Assembly: GCA_030537735.1 (NCBI GenBank)
Contig: JAUNVG010000001.1
Location: forward strand, 174,160 to 238,159
Direction of reading: 5' to 3'
DNA length: 64,000 bases
Origin: Actinomycetaceae bacterium
GTDB lineage: Bacteria; Actinomycetota; Actinomycetes; Actinomycetales; Actinomycetaceae
The translations under genes were made by a program, and so were the position numbers. Shown piece by piece: positions 52,407 through 63,541 of this stretch. The notes beneath the pieces are model-generated. The model worked only from the letters and a program-made list of their open reading frames with translations, was not told where the DNA came from and did no database searches. The stretch's first letter is position 1. Every line of letters starts with the position of its first letter.

Positions 52407-53414
52407 ATGTCGGGAATGCTGGATCGAGATGGCTGGCCGCTGCGAGGCGAAGCCGGAACCAAAGTAGTGGCTTTCGGTGGCGGCCACGGCTTGTCCGCTA
52501 CTTTGCGCGCTCTCAAACACATCACTCACCAACTAACCGCGGTCGTCACGGTAGCTGATGACGGAGGCTCCTCCGGACGCCTTCGCGGGGAGATGGATGT
52601 ACTTCCCCCCGGTGACCTGCGAATGGCCCTTGCATCACTGTGTGATGACTCCGAATGGGGGCTAACTTGGCGTGACGTGATGCAGCACCGCTTCACTACC
52701 GATGGCCCGCTGGATAATCATGCGCTGGGGAACTTGCTGATCGTGGCACTGTGGCAGTTGCTCGGTGACGAGGTCGATGGGCTGGACTGGGTGGCGAAAC
52801 TACTTGGCGCCCACGGCCGTGTCTTACCGATGGCTGGGGTGCCGATCGATATCGAAGCTGACCTGAAGACGAAGGATGGTATTCGCACGGTGCGTGGCCA
52901 GTCGAAGGTCGCGACCGCCCCCGGCGCAGTGCAGCAGATCCGACTGCTCCCACCCAATCCTCCCGTGGTCCCGGAAGTGCTTGCCGCCATTGAGGAAGCC
53001 GAGTGGGTGGTCTTGGGCCCGGGGTCGTGGTACACCTCGGTGCTGCCGCACCTGCTGGTGTCGGATCTTCACGATGCCCTGGTTCGCACACCGGCGCGCC
53101 GGGCGCTGATCCTTAACTTGAGTTGCCAAGTGGGGGAGACAGATGAACTCACCGCAGGTGACCACGTGCGCGTGCTTCGCCAGCACGCTCCCGACTTGGC
53201 TTTAGACATTGTCATTGCCGACCCGGCGATGGTGGATGACATTGACGACCTTGAAGCTGCTGCCCGCGATATGGGCGCGCGCCTGCTTTTGCGTCAAGTT
53301 GCTACCGGGCGGGCTCGGGCCCTGCACGACCCCTTGCGTTTAGCGGCGGCTTTGCGTGATGCTTTCGACGGTATTTTAGGTGAGGTAGGGGAGCAGGAGT
53401 CGTGGTTAGCGTAA
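52407..53414 (+). CDS. yvcK: YvcK-type gluconeogenesis factor
   Basis: 335 residues from ATG 52407; a GTG at 52395 overlaps the rapZ stop and is the alternative. GGGHGLSATLRALKH and TVADDGGSSGRLR mark the UDP-sugar-binding CofD/YvcK fold; LDNHALGNLLI and GPGSWYTSVLPHLLV follow. In related bacteria YvcK/CuvA binds UDP-GlcNAc and balances carbon between glycolysis and wall synthesis. The position between rapZ and whiA is conserved across Gram-positives. Confidence 0.94.
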   Translation: MSGMLDRDGWPLRGEAGTKVVAFGGGHGLSATLRALKHITHQLTAVVTVADDGGSSGRLRGEMDVLPPGDLRMALASLCDDSEWGLTWRDVMQHRFTTDGPLDNHALGNLLIVALWQLLGDEVDGLDWVAKLLGAHGRVLPMAGVPIDIEADLKTKDGIRTVRGQSKVATAPGAVQQIRLLPPNPPVVPEVLAAIEEAEWVVLGPGSWYTSVLPHLLVSDLHDALVRTPARRALILNLSCQVGETDELTAGDHVRVLRQHAPDLALDIVIADPAMVDDIDDLEAAARDMGARLLLRQVATGRARALHDPLRLAAALRDAFDGILGEVGEQESWLA

Positions 53415-53459
53415 GCTAAAGACTTACGTCATTTTCTGGAAGCGCTGAAGAAGGTAGGA

Positions 53460-54443
53460 ATGTCGCTCACAGCTTCTTTAAAGAAGGAACTTGTAGTTGC
53501 CCCGGTGGGTTCCGTTAGTGAAATTGCCGCTGAGGTAGCCGCAACCTTACGTTTCGCTGGTGGACTGCATTTGGTGTCGGGGCGCATCATTATTGAAGCT
53601 GAGTTGGATTCGCCAGCTGCGGCGGCCCGGCTGCGTACTTTCATGTTGAAGCTGTACTCAGTTTCCTCATCGGTGGTTATTGTTGCCGGCGGGGGATTGA
53701 AGAAAACTGATCGCTACGTCGTGCGGGTAGTTGAACGTGCCGACGAGTTAGCCCGATTCACCGGGTTGGTTGACAATCGTCGCCGCCCGATTCGGGGAAT
53801 GCCTCGCGAAATTGTCGCGGCCGGTAAGGCCGAAGCCCTAGCGGCTTGGCGCGGTGCATTCTTAGCGCGCGGCTCCCTGGTCGAGCCGGGCCGTTCTTCA
53901 GCCATGGAGATTACCGCTCCCGGCCCGGAAGCGGCCTTAGCTATGGCGGGAGCAGCGCGGCGTTTGGGTGCGGTTGCGAAGGTGCGTGAAGTGCGCGGAG
54001 CTCATCGGGTGGTGGTACGGGATTCCGATGCCATCTTGAAACTTTTGAAGGCCTTGGGAGCGAGCGAAACCTACGCCCAGTGGCAGCAGCGCCAGCAGCG
54101 CCGGGAGGCGCGCGGCAGTGCCAACCGTTTAGCTAACTTTGATGACGCGAATCTGCGTCGCTCCGCCCGGGCAGCGGTGGCTGCCGGAGCGCGCGTGCAA
54201 AGAGCGTTTGAGATCCTCGGTGATGATGTGCCCCAGCATTTACTGGAAGCTGGGAAACTACGTCTTGAGCACAAGCAAGCGTCTTTAGAGGAACTGGGGA
54301 AGATTTCGAATCCACCTTTAACTAAGGATGCGGTGGCCGGACGTATTCGCCGATTACTGGCGATGGCGGATAAGGCCGCGCATGAAGCGGGCATTCCTGA
54401 CACGGAAGCGGCTTTGACGGCGGAGATGCTCGAGGACGATTAA
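53460..54443 (+). CDS. whiA: sporulation/cell-division regulator WhiA
   Basis: 327 residues. An N-terminal LAGLIDADG-like domain without nuclease residues (about 20-210) and a C-terminal helix-turn-helix (about 265-310: [25 protein letters not shown]). In streptomycetes WhiA activates division genes with WhiB; in non-sporulating actinobacteria it is kept, probably for division control. GAAGGTAGGA precedes the ATG. Confidence 0.95.
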   Translation: MSLTASLKKELVVAPVGSVSEIAAEVAATLRFAGGLHLVSGRIIIEAELDSPAAAARLRTFMLKLYSVSSSVVIVAGGGLKKTDRYVVRVVERADELARFTGLVDNRRRPIRGMPREIVAAGKAEALAAWRGAFLARGSLVEPGRSSAMEITAPGPEAALAMAGAARRLGAVAKVREVRGAHRVVVRDSDAILKLLKALGASETYAQWQQRQQRREARGSANRLANFDDANLRRSARAAVAAGARVQRAFEILGDDVPQHLLEAGKLRLEHKQASLEELGKISNPPLTKDAVAGRIRRLLAMADKAAHEAGIPDTEAALTAEMLEDD

Positions 54444-55673
<1,230 letters not shown>

Positions 55674-55697
55674 GCTCCCCTGACAAAGCGTAATGAT

Positions 55698-55732
55698 GAC
55701 GCCCGCGCATGCCACCCGCGTGCGCGGGCGTC
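55698..55732 (+). terminator. strong hairpin between gap and pgk
   Basis: GACGCCCGCGCA (55698-55709) pairs perfectly with TGCGCGGGCGTC (55721-55732). A second smaller hairpin GCCCAC/GTGGGC follows at about 55742-55758. No U-run: it may partly terminate the transcript or stabilise the gap mRNA end. Confidence 0.65.
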
Positions 55733-55799
55733 AATCGTAAAGCCCACCCTGTGTGGGCGTCCCCCTGACCAAACGCAACCATGTGAGGAAAACAAACAC

Positions 55800-56993
55800 A
55801 TGTTGAGGACTATTGACAGCCTTGGTGACCTTAAAGGCAAACGCGTCCTAGTACGTTCCGATTTCAACGTTCCCCTAAAGGACGGTGCCATCACCGACGA
55901 CGGCCGTATTCGTGCCGCCCTCCCGACGCTGACGAAACTGGTTGAGGCCGGTGCGCGCGTAATCGTTATGGCTCACCTGGGCCGCCCCAAGGGACAGGTT
56001 AACCCCGACTTCTCGCTGGCTCCGGTAGCTAAGCGACTGGGTGAACTGCTCGGCGCTCCCGTCACGCTCGCGAAGGACACCACCGGAGAATCCGCGGCCA
56101 GCGAAGTTGACAAACTTCAGGACGGACACGTCCTCCTGCTGGAGAACGTGCGTTTCGACCCGCGTGAAACCTCCAAGGATGACGCTGAGCGTGCAGAAAT
56201 GGCAAACGAACTCGCTGCTTTCGGTGACGCTTTCGTTTCCGACGGCTTCGGGGTAGTGCACCGCAAGCAGACCTCGGTTTACGACATCGCCCAAAAACTA
56301 CCTTCCGCCGCTGGCGACCTGGTAGTGAAGGAAATCGAGTCCCTTTCGAAAGCCACCGACAACCCCGAGCGCCCCTACGCGGTAGTGCTGGGAGGGTCGA
56401 AGGTGTCCGATAAGCTCGGCGTCATCGCTAACCTGCTCACCAAGGCGGACATGCTGCTAATCGGTGGCGGTATGGCGTTCACCTTCCTCAAAGCCAAGGG
56501 CTACGAAGTCGGTAGCTCCCTGCTGGAGGAAGATCAGGTCGACACCGTCAAGGGCTACCTGGAGGAAGCCCAAAAACGCGGCGTTGAACTGGTGCTGCCG
56601 GTTGACGTGATTGTGGCTCCGAAGTTCGACAAGGACGCCGAAGCCACCGTGGTTGACGCAGACGCTATCCCCGCCGACCAGATGGGCCTGGACATCGGAC
56701 CGAAGTCGCAAGAACTGTACGCGGAAAAGATCGCTTCGGCTAAGACCGTGGCGTGGAACGGCCCGATGGGCGTATTCGAGTTCGACAAGTTCGCCGGTGG
56801 CACCCGTGCAGTGGCGCGTGCGCTTTCTGACGGCGACTGCTTCTCGGTAGTCGGTGGTGGCGACTCCGCCGCCGCGGTACGCCTGCTTGGCTTCGATGAA
56901 TCAACTTTCTCTCACATTTCTACCGGTGGAGGTGCTTCCCTAGAACTGCTCGAAGGAAAGACGCTACCGGGTATCGCAGTATTGGAGGACTGA
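55800..56993 (+). CDS. pgk: phosphoglycerate kinase
   Basis: 397 residues. [25 protein letters not shown] (substrate loop), [19 protein letters not shown] and the ATP-binding [11 protein letters not shown] are family motifs. It makes ATP and 3-phosphoglycerate from 1,3-bisphosphoglycerate. The ATG follows GAGGA by about 11 bases. tpiA follows after 3 bases. Confidence 0.98.
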   Translation: MLRTIDSLGDLKGKRVLVRSDFNVPLKDGAITDDGRIRAALPTLTKLVEAGARVIVMAHLGRPKGQVNPDFSLAPVAKRLGELLGAPVTLAKDTTGESAASEVDKLQDGHVLLLENVRFDPRETSKDDAERAEMANELAAFGDAFVSDGFGVVHRKQTSVYDIAQKLPSAAGDLVVKEIESLSKATDNPERPYAVVLGGSKVSDKLGVIANLLTKADMLLIGGGMAFTFLKAKGYEVGSSLLEEDQVDTVKGYLEEAQKRGVELVLPVDVIVAPKFDKDAEATVVDADAIPADQMGLDIGPKSQELYAEKIASAKTVAWNGPMGVFEFDKFAGGTRAVARALSDGDCFSVVGGGDSAAAVRLLGFDESTFSHISTGGGASLELLEGKTLPGIAVLED

Positions 56994-56996
56994 AAT

Positions 56997-57773
56997 ATGA
57001 CACGCACCCCCCTTATGGCTGGTAACTGGAAGATGAACATGGACCACCTGGAAGCCATCCACCTGGTCCAGGGCCTCAACCAGCAACTAGCGGACACCAA
57101 CTTTGACTTCAGCCGCACCGAAGTAGTTGTCATCCCCCCGTTCACCGACATTCGCTCGGTACAGACCGTGGTTGAAGGCGACGACATGAAGGTGAAGTAC
57201 GGCGCCCAGGACGTATCCACCCACGAATCTGGCGCCTACACCGGTGAAGTTTCCGCCACCATGCTCAAGAAGCTGGGCTGCTCCTACGTGGTCGTTGGCC
57301 ACTCCGAGCGCCGCGAATACCACAACGAGTCCGATGCCCTCGTTGGCGAAAAAGCTCGCGTTGCGCAGACCGCGGGTATGACCCCGATCATTTGCTGCGG
57401 CGAAGGACTGGACGTTCGCAAGGCCGGTAACCAGGTCTCCCACGTCCTCGCTCAGATCGACGGCGCGCTGGAGGGCATGTCCGCATCTGACGTTGCCACC
57501 GCCGTGATTGCCTACGAACCCATCTGGGCCATTGGCACCGGCGAGGTCGCTACCCCCGAGGACGCTCAGGAAGTGTGCGGGGCAATCCGCAAGCGCCTGG
57601 CAGAGCTGTATGATCAGGCCACTGCCGACGCCACTCGTATCCTCTACGGTGGGTCCGTTAAGTCTTCCAATGTTGCCGACATCATGGCGCAGGAAGATGT
57701 CGATGGCGCCCTCGTAGGTGGGGCTTCCTTGAAGGCTGACGAATTCGCTAAGATCGCGCGTTTCGACGCCTAA
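56997..57773 (+). CDS. tpiA: triosephosphate isomerase
   Basis: 258 residues. AGNWKMNMD at the N-terminus, catalytic His in VVGHSERR, catalytic Glu in [11 protein letters not shown] and phosphate-binding [10 protein letters not shown]. It interconverts dihydroxyacetone phosphate and glyceraldehyde-3-phosphate. GGAGG precedes its ATG inside the end of pgk. A 15-bp terminator closes the operon. Confidence 0.98.
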   Translation: MTRTPLMAGNWKMNMDHLEAIHLVQGLNQQLADTNFDFSRTEVVVIPPFTDIRSVQTVVEGDDMKVKYGAQDVSTHESGAYTGEVSATMLKKLGCSYVVVGHSERREYHNESDALVGEKARVAQTAGMTPIICCGEGLDVRKAGNQVSHVLAQIDGALEGMSASDVATAVIAYEPIWAIGTGEVATPEDAQEVCGAIRKRLAELYDQATADATRILYGGSVKSSNVADIMAQEDVDGALVGGASLKADEFAKIARFDA

Positions 57774-57784
57774 CTAGTTGCACC

Positions 57785-57826
57785 GATTCTGCTCACTCCT
57801 CGCTAGGGGAGTGAGCAGAATCATTT
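57785..57826 (+). terminator. terminator of the glycolytic operon
   Basis: GATTCTGCTCACTCC (57785-57799) pairs perfectly with GGAGTGAGCAGAATC (57808-57822), followed by ATTTATTA. Confidence 0.85.
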
Positions 57827-57992
57827 ATTACCCGCTGTATTTCCAGTCAGACGCGGCTTGTAAAATAGGAAAACCGCCTAACGTTCGCTAGAATCATAAC
57901 GGCGCTGAAGTCGGCATCTAAGATGCTCATAGGTACAAACCCGGCGCCCGCTAAAGGGATCCACCTGCAGTCAAGAGTTGGGAAGAACAAAC

Positions 57993-58235
57993 GTGTCAGT
58001 TCTAATGATCGTGCTAAAGGTACTGCTAGTACTAACCAGTATCTTCTTGGTCCTTACCATCTTGATGCACAAGGGCAAGGGTGGTGGCCTGTCAGACATG
58101 TTCGGTGGGGGACTGTCGTCCTCGGCAAGTTCTTCCGGCGTAGCTGAACGCAACCTGCAACGTATCACTATCGGCACCTTGGTGCTCTGGACCGTGGTCA
58201 TTGTCGCGATAGGTATCTTGCAAAAGTTCATCTAA
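57993..58235 (+). CDS. secG: SecG preprotein translocase subunit
   Basis: 80 residues from GTG 57993 with GGGAAGAA upstream; a TTG at 57978 lies before the ribosome site. Two membrane segments (about 3-24 and 57-77) separated by a Gly/Ser-rich loop containing HKGKGGGLSDMFGGG, the SecG signature. It assists SecYE/SecA export. It keeps the actinobacterial neighbourhood downstream of tpiA. Confidence 0.93.
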   Translation: MSVLMIVLKVLLVLTSIFLVLTILMHKGKGGGLSDMFGGGLSSSASSSGVAERNLQRITIGTLVLWTVVIVAIGILQKFI

Positions 58236-58253
58236 CTTAGTACACATCTGCAG

Positions 58254-58604
58254 ATGACTGTTAACGGTGGGGAAGCAACAGCAACTGTAGAGTATTTCTG
58301 CGCACGCGGGCACATAACCCGCGTGCGTTTTGCTGCCAGCGCACTGTTTTCCGTCCCCGCAACCTGGAACTGCAGTAGTTGCCACAAGCTGGCTTCACGC
58401 GAACGCCCAACAACCTGCCCTGAGAATCGCGGGCAGAGCCCTAGCCCACGTGAGGGTGAGGCCGATTCCTTCCCTAAACTTAGCGACCGCGGTTGGGAAG
58501 AAGTACGAAAAAGACGCAGCCAAGCAGAAGGTGAAACCCTGGTGCAGGAGGCTTTGGAACGTTTACGGGAAAACCGGCGCGGCACCTTAGATGCGGAGCC
58601 CTAG
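58254..58604 (+). CDS. rbpA: RNA polymerase-binding protein RbpA, N-terminally short
   Basis: 116 residues. The core has YFCARGH...VRFAASALFSVPATWNCSSCHK, the RbpA zinc-type beta-barrel; the C-terminal WEEVRKRRSQAEGETLVQEALERLR fits the sigma-interaction helices that hold group-1 sigma factors. RbpA helps RNA polymerase open promoters in actinobacteria. Only about a dozen residues precede the core, so the 25-residue N-terminal tail of other RbpA proteins is missing; the frame closes at the secG stop, so it cannot be recovered by a different start. The middle linker is long and Pro/Ser-rich. Its stop overlaps that of pgl. Confidence 0.8.
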   Translation: MTVNGGEATATVEYFCARGHITRVRFAASALFSVPATWNCSSCHKLASRERPTTCPENRGQSPSPREGEADSFPKLSDRGWEEVRKRRSQAEGETLVQEALERLRENRRGTLDAEP

Positions 58605-59422
58605 TTAACTCCCAACGCGACCCGGGATGCAGCTGAAGTGTCGCACCACCAGGTGGTACCGACTTGATTCATGACCGCTGACGGTAACTCCCTGAAGTCG
58701 GCCCCGTGAAGGGAGTGGGCCAGCACCGGCGCAACCTTGGGGCCGGAAGCTATAAACCAGGTGTATCGGGAACGGCGCAGCAGCGGCACACTCATAGTTA
58801 AGCGTTCGCGTGGCTCCTCCGGGCAGTGTGGAACCGGCAGCACCAGCCCCGAGCGGGTCAGTGACTCATGCGATGGGTAGAGCGCAGCTAAATGCCCATC
58901 AACTCCGATGTGCAAAAGGGCGATATCCATAGAGATAGAGCGCGGATCGATTAGGCGAGTGCGTGAAAACGTCTCCCGCATATGCGTTGAGTACGCGCGG
59001 GCGGCGTCCCCTAAAGATCCCTCACCGAAAGAAGGAGCTTGGTGGAGGCTAAATAGCTGGGGAAAACGGTCAACTAAAGTTTCCTGCAGGCGCGTGTCAA
59101 CCCGGCGAGGATCACCGGCGGGGACGTAGACTTCATCGGCGCACCACAGGTGCACTGGGGACCACTCTTGAACTTCTTTCGGGTTAGCTGCCAGGATCTG
59201 CACGAATTTGTCGAGCCAGGCTTGAGTTGCGATCCCTGAAGAAAACGCCAGGTGGATGCGGGCGCGAAAGTGAGAAAGGCTCGCTATTTTGCGCACCAAA
59301 GAAGTAGCCGACTTCGCATGTAGCTCTTCGATCGTGCGAAATACCCTTAGATCCGAGTCCAACGTAGCCCTTTCCAAGAAAATGTCACGGCAGTCGATAC
59401 CGGCCGTCGCGGCAATAAACAC
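58601..59422 (-). CDS. pgl: 6-phosphogluconolactonase-like protein
   Basis: 273 residues from GTG 59422; the start is uncertain. The NagB/RpiA-like fold is supported by FRTIEELHAKSATSLV, VHLWCADEVYVPAGDPRRVDTRL and IGVDGHLAALYP, matching the lactonase motifs WGDERxVP and GxGPDGHxASLFP. Two differences stand out: the Arg of DER is Val, and the Pro before DGH is Val. The His of DGH is kept. zwf, opcA and tal, which often accompany pgl and tkt in actinobacteria, are absent between secG and tkt. Activity may be reduced or changed. It is convergent with rbpA. Confidence 0.75.
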   Translation of the reverse strand: MFIAATAGIDCRDIFLERATLDSDLRVFRTIEELHAKSATSLVRKIASLSHFRARIHLAFSSGIATQAWLDKFVQILAANPKEVQEWSPVHLWCADEVYVPAGDPRRVDTRLQETLVDRFPQLFSLHQAPSFGEGSLGDAARAYSTHMRETFSRTRLIDPRSISMDIALLHIGVDGHLAALYPSHESLTRSGLVLPVPHCPEEPRERLTMSVPLLRRSRYTWFIASGPKVAPVLAHSLHGADFRELPSAVMNQVGTTWWCDTSAASRVALGVN

Positions 59423-59468
59423 GCCTTCGCTTCTGGCACAAGCTTAACTGCTAAGGGGCAATAATCGT

Positions 59469-59474
59469 TACAAT
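59469..59474 (+). promoter_or_regulatory. -10 element, leaderless promoter of the HerA-like gene
   Basis: TACAAT is 6 bases before the ATG at 59481, the same arrangement as trmI and uvrC. Confidence 0.5.
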
Positions 59475-59480
59475 GACGCT

Positions 59481-61211
59481 ATGTCACAAGAAGATTCTAA
59501 GACCGCAGCTCCGTCTGCCACACCCGAAGCAGAATGGGGAATGACCCCCGAAATCCTTTCCCAAATTGAAAGTGGCTTCACCGTAGAAGACACCAGTGTG
59601 GAACTGGGTGTACCCCTGGCAGGGAAAGTAACCTATCCTTCGATTCGTGTGCGACTGCCACTGGCCACACTGAACCGACACGGTTTGATTACCGGCGCTA
59701 CCGGTACGGGGAAGACTCGCACTCTACAGTTATTGGCCGAAGGCCTAGCTAGCCACAGCGTGCCGGTGTTGCTTACCGACGTCAAAGGCGACCTGACGGG
59801 GATGGCAGAACCTGGTACCGCGTCGGAAAAACTGCAAGCCCGTTTGGAAACCATTGGGCAAGAGTTCTCACCCTCCGGTTTCAACCTCGAGTTACTGCAC
59901 CTGGCCGGGACGGAGTCCAAAAATCCCGGTAGCGTACCGGTGCGCGCCGCGGTTTCGGACTTTGGGCCCCTTCTGATGGCGAAAGTGCTGGGGCTAAACG
60001 AAACCCAGGAACAAGCGTTGCAGCTTATCTACACCTGGGCTGATGAACGCGGACTGGCCCTGATAGATCTAAAGGATCTACGCGAAGTTATCTACTACTT
60101 AACCAATGACGGCAAGCCTGAGCTAGCGAAGATTGGGGGTGTATCCACTGCCACCGCCGGGGTTATCCTGCGTTCGGTGTCCGTACTTGATTCCCAAGGT
60201 GGAGACCAGTTCTTCGGGATTCCTTCATTTGATACTGCGGATCTGCTGCGACTAGGACGTGACGGCAGGGCAGTCATATCTAACCTGAACATTGCGTGTA
60301 TAGACACTCAACCCGCGCTAGTGTCAGCCTTCATGATGTGGCTCCTAGCCGACCTATTCGATTCCCTACCGGAAGTAGGCGACACCGGCACCCCCAAACT
60401 AGTGGTCTTCCTCGACGAAGCTCACATCCTGTTTGAGCACGCCTCCAAGGCTTTCGTCGACCAGGTGATCCGCACGGTGAAACTCATTCGTTCCAAAGGC
60501 GTGGGGATCGTGTTCGTAACCCAAGAGCCAAGTGACATCCCTGACTCAGTAGCCGCGCAACTGGGTGCGCGTATCATGCACGCACAACGCGCCTACACTC
60601 CGGCGCAGGCTAAAACCTTAGAACAAACCGTCCAAACCCTACCGGCTAAAGGTTTGGACCTGGCGCAAGCCCTCACTAACCTGGGCACCGGTGAAGCCCT
60701 AGTAACCGTGCTTTCCGCCAAAGGTGTCCCCACTCCCGCTACGCCCACCAGGCTTTTCGCGCCTGTCTCAGTCATGGGCGAAGCCAGTGAAGATACTTTA
60801 GCTTCCCTGGGTACAGATTCCCCGCTTCTGGCTCGCTACCAGCAGGCAGTAGATCCCTATTCCGCCTTCGAGGCCATCAGTGAAGGAAAACTAACGCCCG
60901 CCGAAGAAGTTAGCGACGCACCCAAACCCAAAGCACAGTCCGATTCTGAGGCGCAACGAAAACGCGATCGGGAACTGGAAGAATCTATCCTGGGCGATTC
61001 CATCCCGCCTTCACCTTACTCGGATGCTTCCACCCGGTCCCAGCCGCAAAGGTCATCTAAGCCTAAAGGCAGGAATGAAGCCGATAGCGGCTCAGAGCTG
61101 ACGGAAGTGTTCGGATCCATGCTTAACTCCGCGATGCGTTCGTTCGGTACCCAGCTAGGCAGAGAACTATCTCGCACTGTTTTCGGTACCCGGCGTCGAC
61201 GCCGACGCTAA
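59481..61211 (+). CDS. DUF853 HerA-like P-loop ATPase
   Basis: 576 residues. Walker A GATGTGKT near residue 73, Walker B KLVVFLDEAHILF near 311, and VFVTQEPSDIPDSVAAQLGARIMH near 350 are characteristic of the DUF853/YjgR branch of the HerA/FtsK superfamily. These are hexameric ATPases; the cellular role is not settled. The C-terminal 110 residues are low-complexity and end in a run of six Arg, which could bind nucleic acid. No NurA nuclease gene is next to it. Terminator shared with tkt. Confidence 0.92.
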   Translation: MSQEDSKTAAPSATPEAEWGMTPEILSQIESGFTVEDTSVELGVPLAGKVTYPSIRVRLPLATLNRHGLITGATGTGKTRTLQLLAEGLASHSVPVLLTDVKGDLTGMAEPGTASEKLQARLETIGQEFSPSGFNLELLHLAGTESKNPGSVPVRAAVSDFGPLLMAKVLGLNETQEQALQLIYTWADERGLALIDLKDLREVIYYLTNDGKPELAKIGGVSTATAGVILRSVSVLDSQGGDQFFGIPSFDTADLLRLGRDGRAVISNLNIACIDTQPALVSAFMMWLLADLFDSLPEVGDTGTPKLVVFLDEAHILFEHASKAFVDQVIRTVKLIRSKGVGIVFVTQEPSDIPDSVAAQLGARIMHAQRAYTPAQAKTLEQTVQTLPAKGLDLAQALTNLGTGEALVTVLSAKGVPTPATPTRLFAPVSVMGEASEDTLASLGTDSPLLARYQQAVDPYSAFEAISEGKLTPAEEVSDAPKPKAQSDSEAQRKRDRELEESILGDSIPPSPYSDASTRSQPQRSSKPKGRNEADSGSELTEVFGSMLNSAMRSFGTQLGRELSRTVFGTRRRRRR

Positions 61212-61231
61212 TAGTAAGTTCCCATAACAAA

Positions 61232-61263
61232 GGTGGGTCGGTTCATCAAGGAACCGACCCACC
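61232..61263. terminator. bidirectional terminator between the HerA-like gene and tkt
   Basis: GGTGGGTCGGTTC (61232-61244) pairs perfectly with GAACCGACCCACC (61251-61263) over a 6-base loop. Confidence 0.85.
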
Positions 61264-61296
61264 AGCGTGTTAAACGCGCACTGTGTTACGCGCCCA

Positions 61297-63375
61297 CTAG
61301 TTCGCGCAGCGCTCCAGTACTTCTTTAGCGACCTTCAAGACGTTGTCACCGGTGAACCCAAAGTATTCGAAGAGTTCATCGGCGGAACCAACCTCACCGA
61401 AGCTTTCAATACTGATGGCCCGCCCGTCGCTGCCCAGGTATTTCATCCACGGCATTGACAATCCGGCCTCCACACTGACGCGCGCCTTCACCGCCGACGG
61501 CAGCACAGACTCACGGTAGGCTTCATCTTGCGCGTCGAACCATTCCATACACGGCATGGAAACAACTCGGGCACCAACCCCTTCAGCAGCCAGTGCCTCA
61601 CGCGCTTGCAGCGCGTATTGCACCTCTGATCCGGAAGCCATCAAAATAATTTGCGGGTCGCCCTCGCAATCAGCCAGCACGTAGCCACCGCGAGCAACCA
61701 GTTCAGCGCTGCCTAAACCATCACCTTCCCGGTCGAGCGTCGGCAGATTCTGGCGAGTGAGGATCAACCCCACCGGACCGCGCTGGCGTAGGGTCGCAGC
61801 CCAGGCCTGCGCAGTTTCGTTTGCATCCGCCGGGCGCACAATCGCCAGGTTTGGGATCGCGCGGTAGGCAGCCAAGTGCTCCACTGGCTGGTGGGTGGGT
61901 CCGTCCTCGCCCACACCCACAGAATCATGCGTCCACACGTAGGTGACCGGCAGATTCATCAGCGCTGCCAAACGCACAGCGCCGCGCATATAGTCGGAGA
62001 ACACGAAGAAAGTTCCACCGTAGGGGCGTGTCATGCCTTCCAGAGCAATACCGTTAAGGGCTGCTCCCATGGCGTGTTCACGCACCCCGAAGTGCAGGTT
62101 GCGACCGTATTGGTGGCCGCTGAACATCTGCGAGGAACGTTCCTTAGGTAAGAATGAAGGCTCACCCTTCATGAAAGTGTTATTCGAGCCCGCTAGATCG
62201 GCTGAACCACCCCAAAGTTCAGGCAGTACCGGAGCTAAAGCGTTTAGGACCGTGCCTGAAGCGGCGCGGGTAGCCACCGCCTTGCCCGGTTCAAATACCG
62301 GCAGCGCTTGCTCCCAGTTAGCGGGAAGTTCTTTCGCCTGCAGGCGATCGAGGAGCTTCGCGGCCTCGGCATTGCCGTTCCGCCACGACTGCATGGCTTC
62401 GTCCCACTGACTGCGTGCTTCATGCGCACGTTTTTGAGCGTTTTCGCGACTGTGTTTGACCGCTTCTTCATCTACGTCGAACATCTTGTCGGGGTTAGCG
62501 CCCAGAGCCTCTTTCAGGCCGCGCAGCGCCACATCGCCAAGTTTCGAACCGTGGATACCACCGGTGTCTTGTTTCTCCGGGGTAGGCCACCCAATGATGG
62601 TGGACAGGGCAATGATGGAAGGACGCTCAGTTTCGGCCTTCGCGGCCTCCAACGCAGCATGTAGCGCTTCCATATCCTCGTGGTAGCCATCGGGCTGGCG
62701 CCAATCGACGCGCTGAGTATGCCAGCCGTAAGCTTCATACCGCGCCAGCACGTCCTCGTTGAATGCGATGGAAGTGTCATCTTCGATGGAGATGCGGTTG
62801 TCATCCCAAATCAAAATGAGGTTACCTAGGTTTTGCGTACCAGCTAGAGAACACGCCTCGGAAGAAATACCTTCCTGCAGGCACCCGTCGCCAGCTATCA
62901 CGTAGATGCGGTGATCGAACGGTGAAGTCCCGGGTTCAGCGTCGGCGTCAAACATGCCACGTAGGCGCCGCTGCGCCATGGCCATACCCACGGCGGATGC
63001 GACTCCGGACCCGAGGGGGCCGGTGGTGATTTCCACGAAGTCAGTGTGACCGTACTCGGGGTGGCCGGGAGTGGGGGATTTAAAGGTGCGGAAAGCTTCC
63101 AGGTCTTCTAGTTCCAACCCACAGCCGGACAGGTACAGGGAGATATATTGCGTCAAAGAGGAGTGTCCTGCAGACATCACGAACCGGTCCCGCCCCAACC
63201 AGTTAGGGTCGGAAGGATCGAAACGCATGTGACGCTGGAAAAGAAGGTACGCAGCTGGGGCCAACGAGATAGCGGTACCGGGGTGACCTGAACCAGCTTT
63301 TTCCACCGCGTCCGCAGCTAGGATCCGAGCAGTAGTTACCGCGCGCTGGTCAAGTTCATTCCATTTCAGATTCAT
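61297..63375 (-). CDS. tkt: transketolase
   Basis: 692 residues. Thiamine-diphosphate motif VIAGDGCLQEGISSEA through DDNRIS, substrate motif GHPGTAISLAPAAYLLF, and the pyrimidine-domain GVREHAMGAALNGIAL, DSVGVGEDGPTHQPVEH are complete. It moves two-carbon units in the pentose phosphate pathway. GAGGAG lies about 12 bases before the ATG on its strand. Transaldolase is not adjacent. Confidence 0.98.
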   Translation of the reverse strand: MNLKWNELDQRAVTTARILAADAVEKAGSGHPGTAISLAPAAYLLFQRHMRFDPSDPNWLGRDRFVMSAGHSSLTQYISLYLSGCGLELEDLEAFRTFKSPTPGHPEYGHTDFVEITTGPLGSGVASAVGMAMAQRRLRGMFDADAEPGTSPFDHRIYVIAGDGCLQEGISSEACSLAGTQNLGNLILIWDDNRISIEDDTSIAFNEDVLARYEAYGWHTQRVDWRQPDGYHEDMEALHAALEAAKAETERPSIIALSTIIGWPTPEKQDTGGIHGSKLGDVALRGLKEALGANPDKMFDVDEEAVKHSRENAQKRAHEARSQWDEAMQSWRNGNAEAAKLLDRLQAKELPANWEQALPVFEPGKAVATRAASGTVLNALAPVLPELWGGSADLAGSNNTFMKGEPSFLPKERSSQMFSGHQYGRNLHFGVREHAMGAALNGIALEGMTRPYGGTFFVFSDYMRGAVRLAALMNLPVTYVWTHDSVGVGEDGPTHQPVEHLAAYRAIPNLAIVRPADANETAQAWAATLRQRGPVGLILTRQNLPTLDREGDGLGSAELVARGGYVLADCEGDPQIILMASGSEVQYALQAREALAAEGVGARVVSMPCMEWFDAQDEAYRESVLPSAVKARVSVEAGLSMPWMKYLGSDGRAISIESFGEVGSADELFEYFGFTGDNVLKVAKEVLERCAN

Positions 63376-63528
63376 TGTAAATACCCACTCCTCAAGAGCT
63401 TTTAATGGTGTAGCTAAACCGTCCCTTCACCGCCTAAACCCTAAGAAGGCAAGCCGGTAAATGAAGACTGTCTAGCCACCTAATCGAACCGTGCGGTCTA
63501 GCAGCAACGCAGACTACACGCTTAGCAC

Positions 63529-63534
63529 TAGACT
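63529..63534 (+). promoter_or_regulatory. -10 element, leaderless promoter of the Xer recombinase gene
   Basis: TAGACT is 7 bases before the ATG at 63542. Confidence 0.4.
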
Positions 63535-63541
63535 ACATCGT

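Noticed and set aside
59481..61211. HerA-NurA DNA-end-resection or antiphage pair
   Set aside because: The protein is of the DUF853 branch and no NurA, Sir2 or other effector nuclease gene is adjacent.
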